A stretch of 64,000 nucleotides of DNA, from assembly GCA_947645195.1 (NCBI GenBank), contig CANSGD010001158.1, positions 310,001-374,000 of the forward strand. Reading direction: 5' to 3'. Made by a program: the position numbers and the translations under genes. Of this stretch, positions 34,468-45,894 are shown one piece after another; the first letter of the stretch is position 1, and every line of letters begins with the position of its first letter. The notes under the pieces are model-generated. The model had not been told where the DNA came from, did no database searches, and saw only the letters and a program-made list of their open reading frames with translations. This stretch comes from Patellifolia procumbens (lineage: Eukaryota > Streptophyta > Magnoliopsida > Caryophyllales > Amaranthaceae).

Positions 34468-34659
34468 GATGTGTCATTCTTCCTACACAACTGCACATGC
34501 TCTGCCCATCTTGTGCTATGGCGGTGTTACGGTTGCTCACAGGCATTCATGGACATCAAGGAATACTTGGATGCGTTTTATTAGTTGTAAGTTTTACACT
34601 CCAGAGACAAAGGTGAAAGGTTGTGAACTCTTTCGATAGTTTGTTTTTAGGGAGCTTTG
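34468..34659 (+). pseudogene. GRF-type zinc-finger gene fragment, cut by gypsy
   Basis: After an intron-like stretch ending TATGGTAG, the frame reads MCHSSYTTAHALPILCYGG, then SRNTWMRFISCKFY and KGCELFR. This matches the GRF zinc finger of plant proteins annotated as At4g04775-like (CxCG...NxGxRFxxCxxY...CxFFxW). The second zinc cysteine is Gly and the NxG glycine is lost. The expected W after CELFR is a TAG stop. The gypsy element then cuts the frame at 34660. GRF fingers bind nucleic acid. An upstream exon with a GT donor seems present at about 34287-34360. Confidence 0.6.
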
Positions 34660-35684
34660 TGTAACACCCCGCCCAAACCGAACCCTTTTAATATTAATAA
34701 AACTCGTTTGAGGGGAAATCAACAAGGGTTCAATTCGGATGGAGCGTTACCGCCGCACTCAACTCCTTGGAATTAAGTGCAAAGTCTAAGTAACTAAAAC
34801 ATATTCATTCCAAACTTAATAAAAGATTCTTACAACCAAATTAAGCTAGTTCGTTAAATACTAAATACTACGAGTTTCAGAGTTCCAGCGGAAGCAAAAT
34901 ATTAAACTAGGTGGATGACAACTTCTAGTTGATCTCTCATAATTCCCCTCGATCACCCACCTGCAAATAATCATGGAAAAAGACAAGAGAGACAAGCTCC
35001 CAAAAATAAATAAACTGAGTAATTCCAACTTCATCCCGTAAAAATACTTAAGTTTAAAATACTTTGAAAATATTATATAAGTCGAGTTTGAAAAGCATAG
35101 CACATAATTACATATAGTTAATAGGTCACATTAACATAGCAATATTTTATTTTATTTACAGAAGGGAAGGAGAACGCCAGCAAGCCGGTGATACAACTCG
35201 TAAACTACTTGCTTACAGAGTGTGAGCCGGTGATACACCTCGTAAACTACTCACACAGTGGGCTGGTGATACACCCGTAAACTACCCACTAAAAGTAACA
35301 TTGGCCATAAAACAGAGTCCCTAGTGTGCACACCCCTTCTAACTTGGAAACACATCAAGATAGAAGGAAGACAAATAACAGAAAAATCAGCATAGTAACA
35401 AGAGAACCTGTAGGTGGCCGCTGAACCTCCCATACAGGGCAACATGTCCATCACTTCCTTCCTTTATTTCACTTTAAGTGATTTATAGCTTTTACTTCAA
35501 GTTATCACATATCACATGTTCTCATATACATCATTCTTTTAACTGAGAGTGAAAACAGTTACTCCAATTCCATAACTCATTTCATACATAGCTAATTCCG
35601 ATAGCATATCCATATTCCCAACCATCACTTGGTCATTTCCATTATCACGATGTCAACTTCCGTTTATAACTTCCATATTAATAA

Positions 35685-35810
35685 TAACGATTATAATAAC
35701 CATGTTAAATAATAACGATAATAATAATAACAATAATAACAACAACAACACTAATAATAATAATAATAATAATAAAATAATAACAATAATAATAATAACA
35801 ATAAGATTTT
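35685..35810. repeat. AAT/AAC microsatellite in the LTR
   Basis: Mostly AAT triplets with interspersed AAC and ACG units, within the 3' LTR of the gypsy element. Confidence 0.85.
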
Positions 35811-37310
35811 AATTACTATTTTAAATCCCTTCATAATAGTCATTGTCATAGTCCATAATCCAACTTCCATATTCATGGTTCGAAAATCTCAATCCACACT
35901 TGTTATCCATTCCATTACTCATAATTCGTACTTAAATTAATAATCATAACCCAAAATTATTCCAAGGTCAACATCCACATTTTAACTTTACTATCACATA
36001 ATCACATCATTAATTCACATAATCTCAAGGTTAAATAGTTTTACTTTACGAAATCTACTTGTGGATGAACATTGGTAATTACCTCTTGAAGCATGCTTGA
36101 AACTAAATCACGAACGAATCACCACTCTTGGAGATCCTCGTCTACGCAATCGGAGTCTACAATTAAGCGAAATCTAAAATTAGTTTCCTAAATAACCCCT
36201 TATGATTTTATAAATAAATAACTTAAATAATTTAAATAACTTAAAGAAACTCTTTGTTTAAAGAAGTTTATAAATTGAACTTTATTTAGGTACTTAAACA
36301 TTATTTAAACTTCAATATTTATGTAACTTAAACGTTATAAATAAATTTAATAAACATAGAAAATGAACTTCAATATATTCATTATTTATTTTAGAAACTT
36401 AAAAATATTTTTAAGTTATGAAAAGTTAATAAAATCATTAATAGTGATAATAAACTTAAAATAAAAGTTTTATTTTAATTAAACAAAACAACTAACAAAG
36501 AAGGATGGGTCAATTATTTAAAGTGTTGGGCTAACTTTAGAATTAAAAATCTGATTTGGGAGGGAGTAAGTTTGGGCTTGGTCTATTTACAATAAAAGGA
36601 GTAGGCTTTGGGTTATATTATTTTGGTTATTTGGTTTTAAGTGGAAATAAAAAATAAGAGAAGGAAATAGAGAAGCAGTAGAAGAGGAAGGAAATAGTGG
36701 AAAAACAGAGGAAGATTGGTTGTCGGATTCCGGCGACCCTGGCGGCCGGAAGGTGGCCGCGGCTTGCGGCTGGGCTGGCGGCAGCAAGGCTGAGTTTTTG
36801 TAGTGGTTAGGCTGCGTTGTGGCAGGCTGGCAGCAATGAAAAGGGGGGGAGAGCTGCGTTGCTGCTGCCGTGCGGCGGCGGTTGGTGGTGGTTGTTTTTG
36901 TGGTTGTGTTTTAATGGTAGTTTAAGCTTTAGTTTTGTTTTAATGGTGGCTAATAAAATCAGAAATTTAGAGGGGAGAAAGAAGAGAGTGAAGCAAACCT
37001 TGAGTGATGTTTGCTTGATTATTTGAGTGGGTTGAGTTGGGTATTTATAGAAGGGGAAAAATCTGATTTTTAGTTTGAATGGTCAAGCACCATTGATGAG
37101 GGTAGTATGGAGGTTGAAGAGAGGTTGCTTGTTTGACTAGGGGGTTGGTCTTGGTCAGATTTTGGAGTGGAAAATCTGATTTTGCAAGTGGGGATAATCT
37201 GATTTTGCAAGTGGGAAGTTATGGTTTGCTTGAGGTTTTGGAGAAGCAATTAATGGTTGTTGGGTGAAGGAGGAAAGTGATGATGGAGGGTGATAAGAGC
37301 TTTGAGTTGG

Positions 37311-37347
37311 GTGATAGGTGATAAGTGATAAGTGATAAGTGATAAGG
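37311..37347. repeat. GTGATAA heptamer microsatellite
   Basis: Five consecutive units GTGATAA/GTGATAG occur inside the gypsy 3' LTR. Confidence 0.85.
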
Positions 37348-37643
37348 GCATGAGTAGTAATATTAAAATCTAGCTTAAAGAGTTGTACATCAAATTAGCT
37401 AAACATAAGATGTACATAAAATGACATTCTAATGAATTAAATTTCAAATGCTTCTTTAAAATAATTTCAATATGAAATAATAACATTAATGATAGAAATA
37501 ATATTATATCATTAAAATAATAAATGTTCTTCAAATAATTAAATAATCAAAATAAATCAAAGAAAATGCAATAAAATTCATATTGAAATGTTTTTAATTT
37601 AAATAAAATAATTTACTAATTTATCAAAATTCGGGGTATTACA

Positions 37644-37656
37644 TCTACTCCTCCTT
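37644..37656 (-). other. Gypsy polypurine tract
   Basis: The minus strand reads AAGGAGGAGTAGA directly before the 3' LTR TGTAATACC. The same tract occurs again beyond the other LTR at 45895-45907. Confidence 0.85.
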
Positions 37657-37713
37657 AAAAATGAAGTTCGTCCTCGAATTTTGGAGTTAGTTATTTTTAA
37701 TCCTAGAGAAATA

Positions 37714-38500
37714 TTAGTTTTGCGCTTTGTTAGTATTACATTCGGTTCCCTTAAGGAGTTTCGTCCTCGATAATCGTACCTCAGAAAAGAGCTCGGGGTA
37801 GCGCTTTTTTATGTCGTCTTCTGTTACCCAAGTTGCTTCTTCCGAAGTTTGGTTTGACCATAACACTTTGACTAACTTAATGGTTTTGTTTCGGGTGTTT
37901 CTCGTTTTGACATCAAGGATTTTGATTGGTCGCTCCTCAAAAGTGAGAGTTTCATCAAGCTCTATGATTTCAGGTTGGATGACATGGGAAGGGTCGGGAA
38001 TGTATTTACGAAGTTGAGACACATGGAAAATATTATGAACATTGGCTAATTCTGTAGGTAAAGCTAACCTATAGGCCACTTCTCCAATTCTTTCTAGTAT
38101 CTCATAGGGTCCGATATAACGGGGGACTCAACTTTCCTTTTCTACCGAACCTCATTACTCCCTTGGTTGGCGAAACTTTGAGCAACACTTTCTCTCCAAC
38201 TTCAAACTCTAAGTCTCGTCTCCTCTGACTTTTGTCGGTCTTGAGCTGCGTTTATACGCTCTTCAATCGTTTTCACCTTGCTGGTAGTCTCTTAGATCAT
38301 TTCCGGTCTTAAATTCAATGACTCGTTCACATCATTCCAACATATGGGACTTCTACATTTCCGTCCATACAATGCTTCATAAGGTGCTATTCAATGCTTG
38401 AGTGATAACTATTGTTGTATGAGAATTCGATGTACATCAACTGATTATCCCAACATCCTCCGAAATCCATTACACAAGCTCTCAGCATATCCTCTAAGGT
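37714..38500 (-). pseudogene. Gypsy integrase C-terminus and chromodomain
   Basis: The frame at 37714-38079 reads LPTELANVHNIFHVSQLRKY, the standard end of gypsy integrases. Then come PIKILDVKTRNTRNK, VKVLWSNQTSEEATW and EDDIKKRYPELF, a chromodomain-type module. Chromodomains of chromoviruses steer integration, in known cases toward histone-modified heterochromatin. The part joining it to the integrase core (38080-38500) is shifted between frames and contains stops. Confidence 0.85.
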
Positions 38501-39307
38501 CTAAATGGTTCTTTCTGTTTGACCATCTGTCGCTGGGTGAAAGGCTGTACTAAATTTCAATATTGTACCCACCGCTGTCTGAAGTTGTATCCAAAACTTA
38601 GATAAGAATCTCGAATCCCTATCTGAAACAATGTCCTTTGGAACACCATGCAACCTAACCACTTCATTGAAATACGCATCTGCCAACTGTTTCAACGACC
38701 AAGTATCCTTCATTGCCATGAATCTTACCGTCTTAGTCAAACGGTCCACGATTACCCATATTGCGTTCTTTCCGGTCTTTGTAGTCGGCAATCCCATAAC
38801 GAAATCCATAGAGATAGGTTCCCATTTCCATCCTGGTACATCCAACGGTTGCAATTTTCCTCCGGGCTTCATATGTTGAATTTTCACCTTCTGACACATT
38901 AAACATTTTGCCACGAAATCAGCCACTTCTTGCTTCATTCGAGGCCACCAAAAGTGTTTCTTTAAATCCTTATAAAGCTTATGTCCTCCGGGATGTATCA
39001 AATACGGTGAACTATGGGCTTCCTTTATAATTCTTGTCTTGAGCTCGTCATACTGTGGCACACACCATCTCCGTTTATATTTTGCAACGCCGTTGCCGTC
39101 GATCTCAAACTCCGGGGCTTGTCCACTTTCTTTCATCTCTCTTAACTTTCTTAACCACTTGTCTTCAACTTGTTTCACTCGAATCTCTTCAAATATGTAC
39201 GGTCCGACGGTAAGAGCATTCAACTGGACTCTCACATATCCGGGTTCAACTATTTCCAAACTCAACTTCTTAATCTCTTTGCACAAATCATCTGCCACAA
39301 GCAACAC
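38501..39307 (-). pseudogene. Gypsy integrase core
   Basis: The 268-residue frame has the H2C2 zinc part (HSSPYLIHPGGHKLYKDLKK, then CLMCQKVK). The catalytic core follows with SMDFVMGLP, IWVIVDRLTKTVRF, IVSDRDSRFLSKFW and FHPATDGQTERTI. The D, D and E positions are all visible. It ends at a stop just after ERTI, so the enzyme is truncated relative to the usual length. Confidence 0.9.
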
Positions 39308-39313
39308 ATCTAA

Positions 39314-40021
39314 TTAAGGAGCACTCTTCCTACTCAACGCATCGGCTACCTTATTCACCTTACTTTCTTGATACGCTATCTTCAAATCGTAGTCGCTTAT
39401 AAGCTCTAGCCAATGTCTCTGTCTCATATTCAACTCCCTTTGTGTATACAGATACTTCAAACTTATGTGATATGTATAGACATTGCATTGTACTCCATAT
39501 AAATAATGTCTCCAAATTTTCAGTGCAAACACGATCGCTCCTAACTCCAAATCATGAGTAGGGTGATTTTGCTCATGCGGTTTGAGTTGTCTCGACGCAT
39601 AGGCTACTACTTTACCATGCTGCATCAAGACGCATCCAAAAACTTTCTTCGAAGCATCACTGTAGACTTCGAATCCCTCTACTCCGAATGGCAATGTCAA
39701 TACTGGAGCGGTTGTAAGCCTTTTCTTCAATTCTTGAAATGATTCCTCACACTTTTCATCCCAATGAAACTTTGTAGTTTTCTTCATCAGGTTAGTGAGA
39801 GGTTGTGCCGTTCTCGAAAAATCTTTTACGAATCTCCGGTAATATCCGGCTAGACCTAGGAAACTTCTTACTTCGGTGACATTCTTAGGTTGAGGCCAAT
39901 CAGTCACTGCTTGTAAGTTGTATCTCGATGGATCTACGGAAACACCTTCCTTTGAAATCACATGACCCAAAAATGATACTTTTTCTAACCAAAACTCACA
40001 CTTCGAGAATTTAGCATACAA
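39314..40021 (-). pseudogene. Gypsy RT thumb/connection and RNase H
   Basis: The 235-residue frame starts KFSKCEFWLEKVSFLGHVIS, then FLGLAGYYRRFVKDFSRTA, and the RNase H with FEVYSDASKKVFGCVLMQ, YASRQLKPHEQNHPTHDLEL and VADALSRK. The first catalytic Asp is in YSDAS. The frame is separated from RT by a stop near 40022-40030, and ends shortly before integrase with another stop. Confidence 0.9.
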
Positions 40022-40030
40022 CTGCTTTTC

Positions 40031-40528
40031 TCAGAGAATCTCTAAAATTTTCCTCAACTGAGCCACATGCTCTTCTCTATCCTTCGAGTACACCAATATA
40101 TCATCGATAAATACTATCACGTACTTATCCAAGTACGGCTGGAAAGTTCTATTCATAAGGTCCATAAATGCTGCGGGCGCATTTGTGAGTCCGAATGGCA
40201 TGACTGTGAACTCGTAATGGCCATATCTCGTACGAAAAGCCGTCTTAGGAATGTCCTCTTTCGCTATTCGCAATTGGTGAAAACCTGACCTCAGATCGAT
40301 CCTTGAAAACACTGTTGCACCTCGAAGCTGATCGAATAAATCCTCAATTCTCGGGAGTGGATACTTATTCTTTACCATGACATTATTCAACTCCCTATAA
40401 TCGATACATAACCTCAAAGATTCGTCTTTCTTCCGAACAAACAACACGGGGGCTCCCCAAGGAGAAACACTAGGTCGAATGTATCCTTTTTCCAACAATT
40501 CGTCTAATTGCACCTTCAATTCTTGCAT
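40031..40528 (-). pseudogene. Gypsy reverse transcriptase
   Basis: The frame holds GYIRPSVSPWGAPVLFVRKK, LCIDYRELNNVMVKNKYPLP, FSRIDLRSGFHQLRI, TAFRTRYGHYEFTVMPFGLT and the catalytic VIVFIDDILVYSK. All three catalytic Asp positions appear intact. Stops bound it on both sides, so the full Pol polyprotein cannot be made from this copy. Confidence 0.92.
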
Positions 40529-41598
40529 TTATGCCGGTGCCATTCGATACTGGGCCTTAGAGATAGGTCCTGTTCCTGGGACTAAGTCGATCTTGAAGCT
40601 CATTTCTCTATCGGGCGGCATTCCTGGAAGCTCTTCGGGAAATACGTCTGGAAATTCATTTACTACCGGAATTAGATCCAACTCCTCCTTTTCAATGCTC
40701 ACGTCCCTCACTTGGCATAGATAAACTGGATACCCCTTTCTAAGATAGGTTTGAAGGTTCAAAGCTGAGATTATCTTAACATCGGGCTGAGAAGTTATGC
40801 CTTTATAAGATATCCTATTTCCTTTCGGTCCTCTAAGGGATATTTTTTGGTTATGACACTCGATTTTGGCTTTATACTTACTAGCCAATCCATTCCCAAT
40901 ATAACATCAAAGTCCTTTAGGTCAAAAAGGATAAGTTCGGCTGGTAATTCAGTTTCAGCTATGACTACGGGAATATCTTGGAAAAGAGATTTACAAGAGA
41001 CGGTTTCACTAGTAGGCATGGCTATGTTGGCTTGACAAGATTGGGTAGACTTCAAGGCATACTTGTTAACAAAGGTGCTAGAAATAAAGGAATGAGACGC
41101 TCCGGAATCAAAGAGTACATAAGTAGGATTTGAGTTTACGAGAAAAGTACCCGTCACAACATTAGCATCGGTGTACGCTTCAGTTCTGCTCATGACGTTG
41201 ATCCTCCCATTGGTGTAGTTTCTGTTGCAATTCCTTCCATTTCCACCTCCAAAGGTGCGATTGTTGTTCTGGTTTCCATTTTGTGCAACATTTCCTCCAC
41301 GGTTGTAATTTCCTTGTCCACTAGTGTTGTTGGGACGATTGTTGAAGTTCTGAACTCTATTTCCGGTTCCATTGTTGCCGTTTTGAGGTGGGTAGTTGTT
41401 AGTTTGCCTCTTAGGACACTGGAATGACTTGTGACCTAATTCACCACATTCAAAACATTTGATTCTTTCACCTCGGCAAGTGAAGCCTGGTTGGTTCTTG
41501 CCACACTTCCTGCAAAGGCAATTCCTCTGGATCATGTTCCCTTGTCGGTTTCTGTTGTCCAAAATTCTGATTATTGCGGTTGTTGTAGCGTGCACCAT
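40529..41598 (-). pseudogene. Gypsy Gag C-terminus and aspartic protease
   Basis: The frame at 40795-41598 contains the zinc knuckle CFECGELGHKSFQCPKRQ and an Asn/Gly-rich linker. The protease starts at VLFDSGASHSFIS, has ELILFDLKDFDVILGMDWL, and the catalytic Asp is kept. The frame at 40529-40888 continues with DVFPEELPGMPPDREMSFKI, the usual protease-RT link. The two overlap in different phases, showing a frameshift near 40800-40880. Confidence 0.88.
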
Positions 41599-42391
41599 TG
41601 CTTGTGGAATTGTTGTTGTTGGGCCTCTTGTCGTACCCTTGGTTACTGTTGTTGCCGGATGGTTCCTTCCTTTTATTTCTTGATAACACCTCGCTTTCCC
41701 GTTGCAAGATTCTCTCCAAGTTTAAAACTTTAGCATAGGCTTCCGCAAAAGTGGTAGAGGTACTTCCTCCCAGTCGAGTCTGAAGATCGAACCTAAGTCC
41801 ATCCTCAAACTTCTGAGCCTTGGTTCCCTCGTCTGGAACTACGGTTGGAAAGAATCGGGCATACTCATTGAACTTTTGAGCGTACTCTTGCACACTCATG
41901 CTATAGGTTTGGTTGAACCTACTAAACTCGTTATACTTCTGCCTATGAATTTGCTCGGGGAAGAATCGAGCTTTGATTGCTACCTTAAAAGCTTCCCAAT
42001 TGAAGTTCTCTTAAACTCTCACGGTAGGTCCTACATTCTCCCACCAAGTATCGGCATCCTCATGCAAATAAAAGGTGGCTTGGTCCACTTTCTGAGCCTC
42101 GGGCGTACCCGTGGCCGTGAAAATCTTTTCAAAATCCCTTAACCAATTCTCGAGAAGTAGCGGGTCTTCTCTACCAACGAAGTTTGGTGGTTTCAAAGAC
42201 GCAATCTTTTTCGCCATAGCCGCTTGTGGGTCGTCTCCATGACGATTGTTGCCAATTTGGTTTTGAAGGACTAACCCAAGGTTTTGAGCTAATTGCTCGA
42301 GAGTCCTAAGTCGTGCTGCAACTTGCTTGGAAGTCTTGACCATTTGATTTCCTTGTTTTCGCGCTCTAGATCGAGTATAAACGTATTGCAT
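41468..42391 (-). pseudogene. Gypsy Gag
   Basis: The frame at 42011-42391 reads IASLKPPNFVGREDPLLLEN, WLRDFEKIF and VDQATFYLHEDADTWWENV. The frame at 41468-41899 continues with VQEYAQKFNEYARFFPTVV, FEDGLRFDLQ and AYAKVLNLER. This is the retrotrans_gag domain. The region between (41900-42010) contains stops. A basic and Asn-rich stretch precedes the zinc knuckle. Confidence 0.88.
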
Positions 42392-42709
42392 AAGCTATCT
42401 GCGTTATTCACTTTTGGTGTTTCCACCATTCACATAAGAGAATATTCATATAAGCACATAATCAGGTTTTCACTACTCGATTCGTTCATTACTACACACA
42501 TAAATCATGCTCATCATACTCAATTCATACTCATATAGAAAAACTTATATTTCAATGCCAAAGAGTATCATACTCATCATTTCATTCATCACATAAGATT
42601 ACTTTCAACTAACATAACTTAAGACATAACAACATAGCATAAAAATTCAAGTCAATGCTAACATTAATAAGTCCTTCCTAATGGTTAAGACTAGCTAAGA
42701 TAGAAGGTT

Positions 42710-43264
42710 TCATTCCTCGTACTCAGATGGGTCTTCTTCCTCATCCTCAGATGGGTCTTCTTCCTCATCCTCCACTATGTTCTCACCATAGTTCTCGACG
42801 AGTGGCATGGGATCGCTCTCTACCTCTTCATTGTCGCTAACATTTGGCTCCTCTCTTTCGGCGGAAAGATAAATGTCGTTGAGCCACTTGGCTCTAGCGT
42901 CGAGCATCCTTTTCTGGAGGTAGTTCAACGTAAGGTACCACTTCCCTCTAAAAGTATACCTCTCGTAGTTAGGCCTTCCGTTCCTTAGTATGTCGGAATA
43001 TTCTCGCTTGATCTCCGCATAATGTCCATGGTTGGGGAGTGTATAAAGTAAGACATAGGCTTGCTTAGGTTGTGTAAGGTAGTCCGAATGTCCATAACCT
43101 TCGTTAAGATGGTAACACTTCATGGTGAGGCGTAGCCTATAGAGGTACGCGGAAATAGACTCTCTGGTTCTCATCCTAAGTAGGTAGGGTCCTTGGTGTA
43201 GGGTCCTAGTGCACTTCCTTGCGGTTAAACGAGTTCTAGCCATCTTACAAAACATAATAAACAA
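42710..43264 (-). CDS. Extra ORF before gag with a histone-H3-like N-terminus
   Basis: This open frame lies between the primer site and gag. The Met at 43243 (eighth residue of the longest frame) gives MARTRLTARKCTRTL. That matches histone H3 (MARTKQTARKST) at 9 of its first 12 residues and keeps the ARK around Lys9, while Lys4 is Arg. The rest is not H3: a middle part with SAYLYRLRLTMKCYHLNEGY and a tail of repeated EDEEEDPSE acidic units. I do not recognise a family. The position suggests a separate small protein or an N-terminal Gag extension. It is one of the few long open frames of the element. Its function, if any, is unknown. The similarity could be chance or mimicry of a chromatin ligand. 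Confidence 0.5.
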   Translation of the reverse strand: MFIMFCKMARTRLTARKCTRTLHQGPYLLRMRTRESISAYLYRLRLTMKCYHLNEGYGHSDYLTQPKQAYVLLYTLPNHGHYAEIKREYSDILRNGRPNYERYTFRGKWYLTLNYLQKRMLDARAKWLNDIYLSAEREEPNVSDNEEVESDPMPLVENYGENIVEDEEEDPSEDEEEDPSEYEE

Positions 43265-43479
43265 TTAATAAGTACAAAGTACTTTCACATATAAATAAAC
43301 AACTAATTCATACCCAAGTTTACCCATTTAAACTCACATTTTAATCCTTAATTCCATTTTTATCCTAAGACATTCCATATATTAAAATTTCCTAAACTGT
43401 TTCCAAGTTTTAACCTTAATTAATTTATTAATCCTAATTTCCATAATTTATTATTTAATATTGCCCTAGTTAATCTAAC

Positions 43480-43497
43480 TCCGTTCTGATACTATTC
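43480..43497 (-). other. Gypsy primer-binding site (degenerate tRNA-Met type)
   Basis: After the LTR the minus strand reads GAATAGTATCAGAACGG. This resembles the TGGTATCAGAGC primer site of initiator tRNA-Met with several changes. Confidence 0.6.
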
Positions 43498-43533
43498 TGT
43501 AACACCCCGCCCAAATCGAACCCTTTTAATATA

Positions 43534-44578
43534 GGAAAAATTGATAAGAATAATCCGACCTTTGGCCGGTCTTCCATCAATGGTACCACCTTCAATTAAT
43601 CCAGGTATAATCCGACCTTTGACACTCATATTCTCTCATTGGTATGGAATGATGGCAACCTGTTTGACCAGCGAAAATGACCGTTGACTTTTTAAAAAAA
43701 AGGAAACCTCCCTCCCAGCCCACCCCCACCCCCCTCCCCCTGCCCCCTACTGCCACCCCACCCCACCCCAACCCCCATTTCCTCCCCCTGCCCCCACCCT
43801 TCCCCTACCACCCTCCTCTTCACGGCGGCCGGCGATGATTCACGGCAACCTCGGCAACAACCACGAAAATCTCGCGAGGGGAGGGGGTTACATTGACGTT
43901 TTTGGCAGGGGAGGGGGAGGTGGCTGCGGGGGATGGGGAGGGTGGCAGGGGAAGGATTGGGTGGCTGTGAGGGAGGGGGAGGTGGCTGCGGGGGAGGGGG
44001 AGGTCGCTGCGGGGGAGGGGGATGGTGCTGCGAGGGAGGGGAGGGTGCTGCGAGGGAGGGGGAGGTGGTTGCGGGGAAGGAAACGGTGGCTGCGGGGGAG
44101 GAAACGATGGCTGCGGGGGAAGGGAGGTCGTGCGGGGGAAGGGAGGTGGCTGCGGGGGTGGGGGAGGTGGCTGCGGGGGAAGAGGAGGTCGTTGCGGGGG
44201 AGGGGGAGGTGGCTGCAGGGGGAGGGGGGAGGGGAGGGGAAGGGGAGGTGGCTGCAGGGTGGCAGGGGAGGGGGAGTGTGGCTGCAGGGGAGAGGGAGGG
44301 TGGCAGGTGAAGAGGGAGGGGAGGGGGTGGTTTCTTTTAATTTTATTTTTTTATTAAATCTAATTTAAAACTTTAATTAAGAATTTAGGTTTGAATTATA
44401 GTTAATTAGCTATTAATCACGTAATTAAGAGACTTTACCTGTAATTGTAGGTCACGAACAGGTGAGGGACCATTGAGAGAATATGGGTGTCAAAGGTCGG
44501 ATTATACCTGGATTAATTGAAGGTGGTACCATTGATGGAAGACCGGCCAAAGGTCGGATTATTCTTATCAATTTTTCC
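43534..44578. mobile_element. Non-autonomous MULE nested in the gypsy LTR
   Basis: The terminal repeats start GGAAAAATTGATAAGAATAA and end in the exact inverse, with about 100 bp of homology. The 9-bp duplication TTTAATATA is perfect (43525-43533 and 44579-44587). It is the same family as 56124-57139, in opposite orientation. The centre (43900-44330) is a G-rich minisatellite of units like GAGGTGGCTGCGGGGGAG on the plus strand. The long Gly-rich frames over it are compositional. Confidence 0.92.
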
Positions 44579-45387
44579 TTTAATATAAATAAAACTCGTT
44601 TGAGGAGAAATCAACGAGGGTTCGATTCGGATGGAGCGTTACCACCGCACTCAACTTCTTGGAATTAAGTGCAAGGCTAAGTAACTAAAACATATTCATT
44701 CCAAACTTAATAAAAGATCCTTACAACCAAATTAAGCTAGTTCGTTAAATACTAAATACTACGAGTTTCAGAGTTCCAACGGAAGCAAAATATTAAACTA
44801 GGTGGATGACAACTTTTAGTTGATCTCTCATAATTCCCCTCGATCACCCACCTGCAAAATAATCATGGAAAAAGACAAGAGAGACAAGCTCCCAAAAATC
44901 AGATTAATTGAGTAATTCCAACTTCATCCCGTAAAAATACTTAAGTTTAAAATACTTTGAAAATATTATATAAGTCGGGTTTGATAAGCATAGCACATAA
45001 ATACATATAGTTAATAAGTCACATTAACATAGAAATATTTTATTTTATTTTATTTACGGAAGGGAAAGAGACTAGCAAGCCGGTTATACACCTCGTAAAC
45101 TACTTGCTTAAATAGCGTAAGCCGGTGATACACCTCGTAAACTACCCACTAAAAGTAACATTGGCCATAAAACAGAGTCCCTAGTGTGCATACCCCTTCT
45201 AACTTGGAAACACATCAAGATAGAAGGAAGACAAATAACAGAAAAATCAGCATAGTAACAAAAGAACATGTAGGTGGCCGCTGAACCTCCCATACAGGGC
45301 AACCTGTTCATCACTTCCTTCCTTTATTTCACATTAAGTGATTTATAGCTTTTACTTCAAGTTATCACATATCACATGTTCACATAT

Positions 45388-45738
45388 GAAGTTGGAATTA
45401 CTCAGTTTATCTGATTTTTGGGAGCTTGTCTCTCTTGTCTTTTTCCATGGTTATTTGCAGGTGGGTGATCGAGGGGAATTATGAGAGATCAACTAGAAGT
45501 TGTCATCCACCTAGTTTAATATTTTGCTTCCGCTGGAACTCTGAAACTCGTAGTATTTAGTATTTAACGAACTAGCTTAATTTGGTTGTAAGGATCTTTT
45601 ATTAAGTTTGGAATGAATATGTTTTAGTTACTTAACCTTGCACTTAATTCCAAGGAGTTGAGTGCGGCGGTAACGCTCCATCCGAATCGAACCCTCGTTG
45701 ATTTCCCTCAAACGAGTTTTATTAATATTAAAAGGGTT
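45388..45738. repeat. Inverted duplication of LTR sequence
   Basis: It starts GAAGTTGGAATTACTCAGTT and is the reverse complement of 44585-44935, over about 350 bp with few differences. The two arms are about 450 bp apart. Confidence 0.88.
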
Positions 45739-45894
45739 CAGTTTGGGCGGTTTCAATTATTTTCATTATTTGAAAAACATTTATTATTTTAATGATATAA
45801 TATTATTTCTATTATTAATGTTATTATTTCATATTGAAATGTTTTTAATTTAAATAAAATAATTTACTAATTTATCAAAATTCGGGGTATTACA

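Larger units (their letters stand above)
34660..37643 (-). repeat. 3' LTR of the gypsy element
   Basis: It is 2984 bp. On the plus strand it begins TGTAACACCCCGCCCAAACC and ends CGGGGTATTACA. It includes an AAT/AAC-rich microsatellite (about 35685-35810), a GC-rich part (36720-36900) and a run of GTGATAA units at 37311-37347. The extra GC-rich frames here are not supported as genes. Confidence 0.9.
43498..45894 (-). repeat. 5' LTR of the gypsy element, rearranged
   Basis: On the plus strand it begins TGTAACACCCCGCCCAAATC and ends CGGGGTATTACA. It contains a MULE (43534-44578). A segment at 45388-45738 is an inverted copy of the LTR start (44585-44935). The following text (45755-45840) is an inverted copy of part of the other LTR end (about 37455-37540). 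About 1.9 kb of LTR present at 35540-37450 is missing. Confidence 0.85.

Noticed and set aside
37714..43264. Endogenous pararetrovirus
   Set aside because: The element has LTRs, integrase and chromodomain, RT before integrase, and no movement protein, so it is a Ty3/gypsy retrotransposon.
42710..43264. Captured histone H3 gene
   Set aside because: Similarity stops after about 12 residues. The rest does not follow H3.
43835..44368. Long Gly/Arg-rich frames in the MULE
   Set aside because: They are frames through a G-rich minisatellite. All three plus-strand phases are open and the repeat unit, not codons, explains them. The same holds for 56334-56803 on the minus strand.
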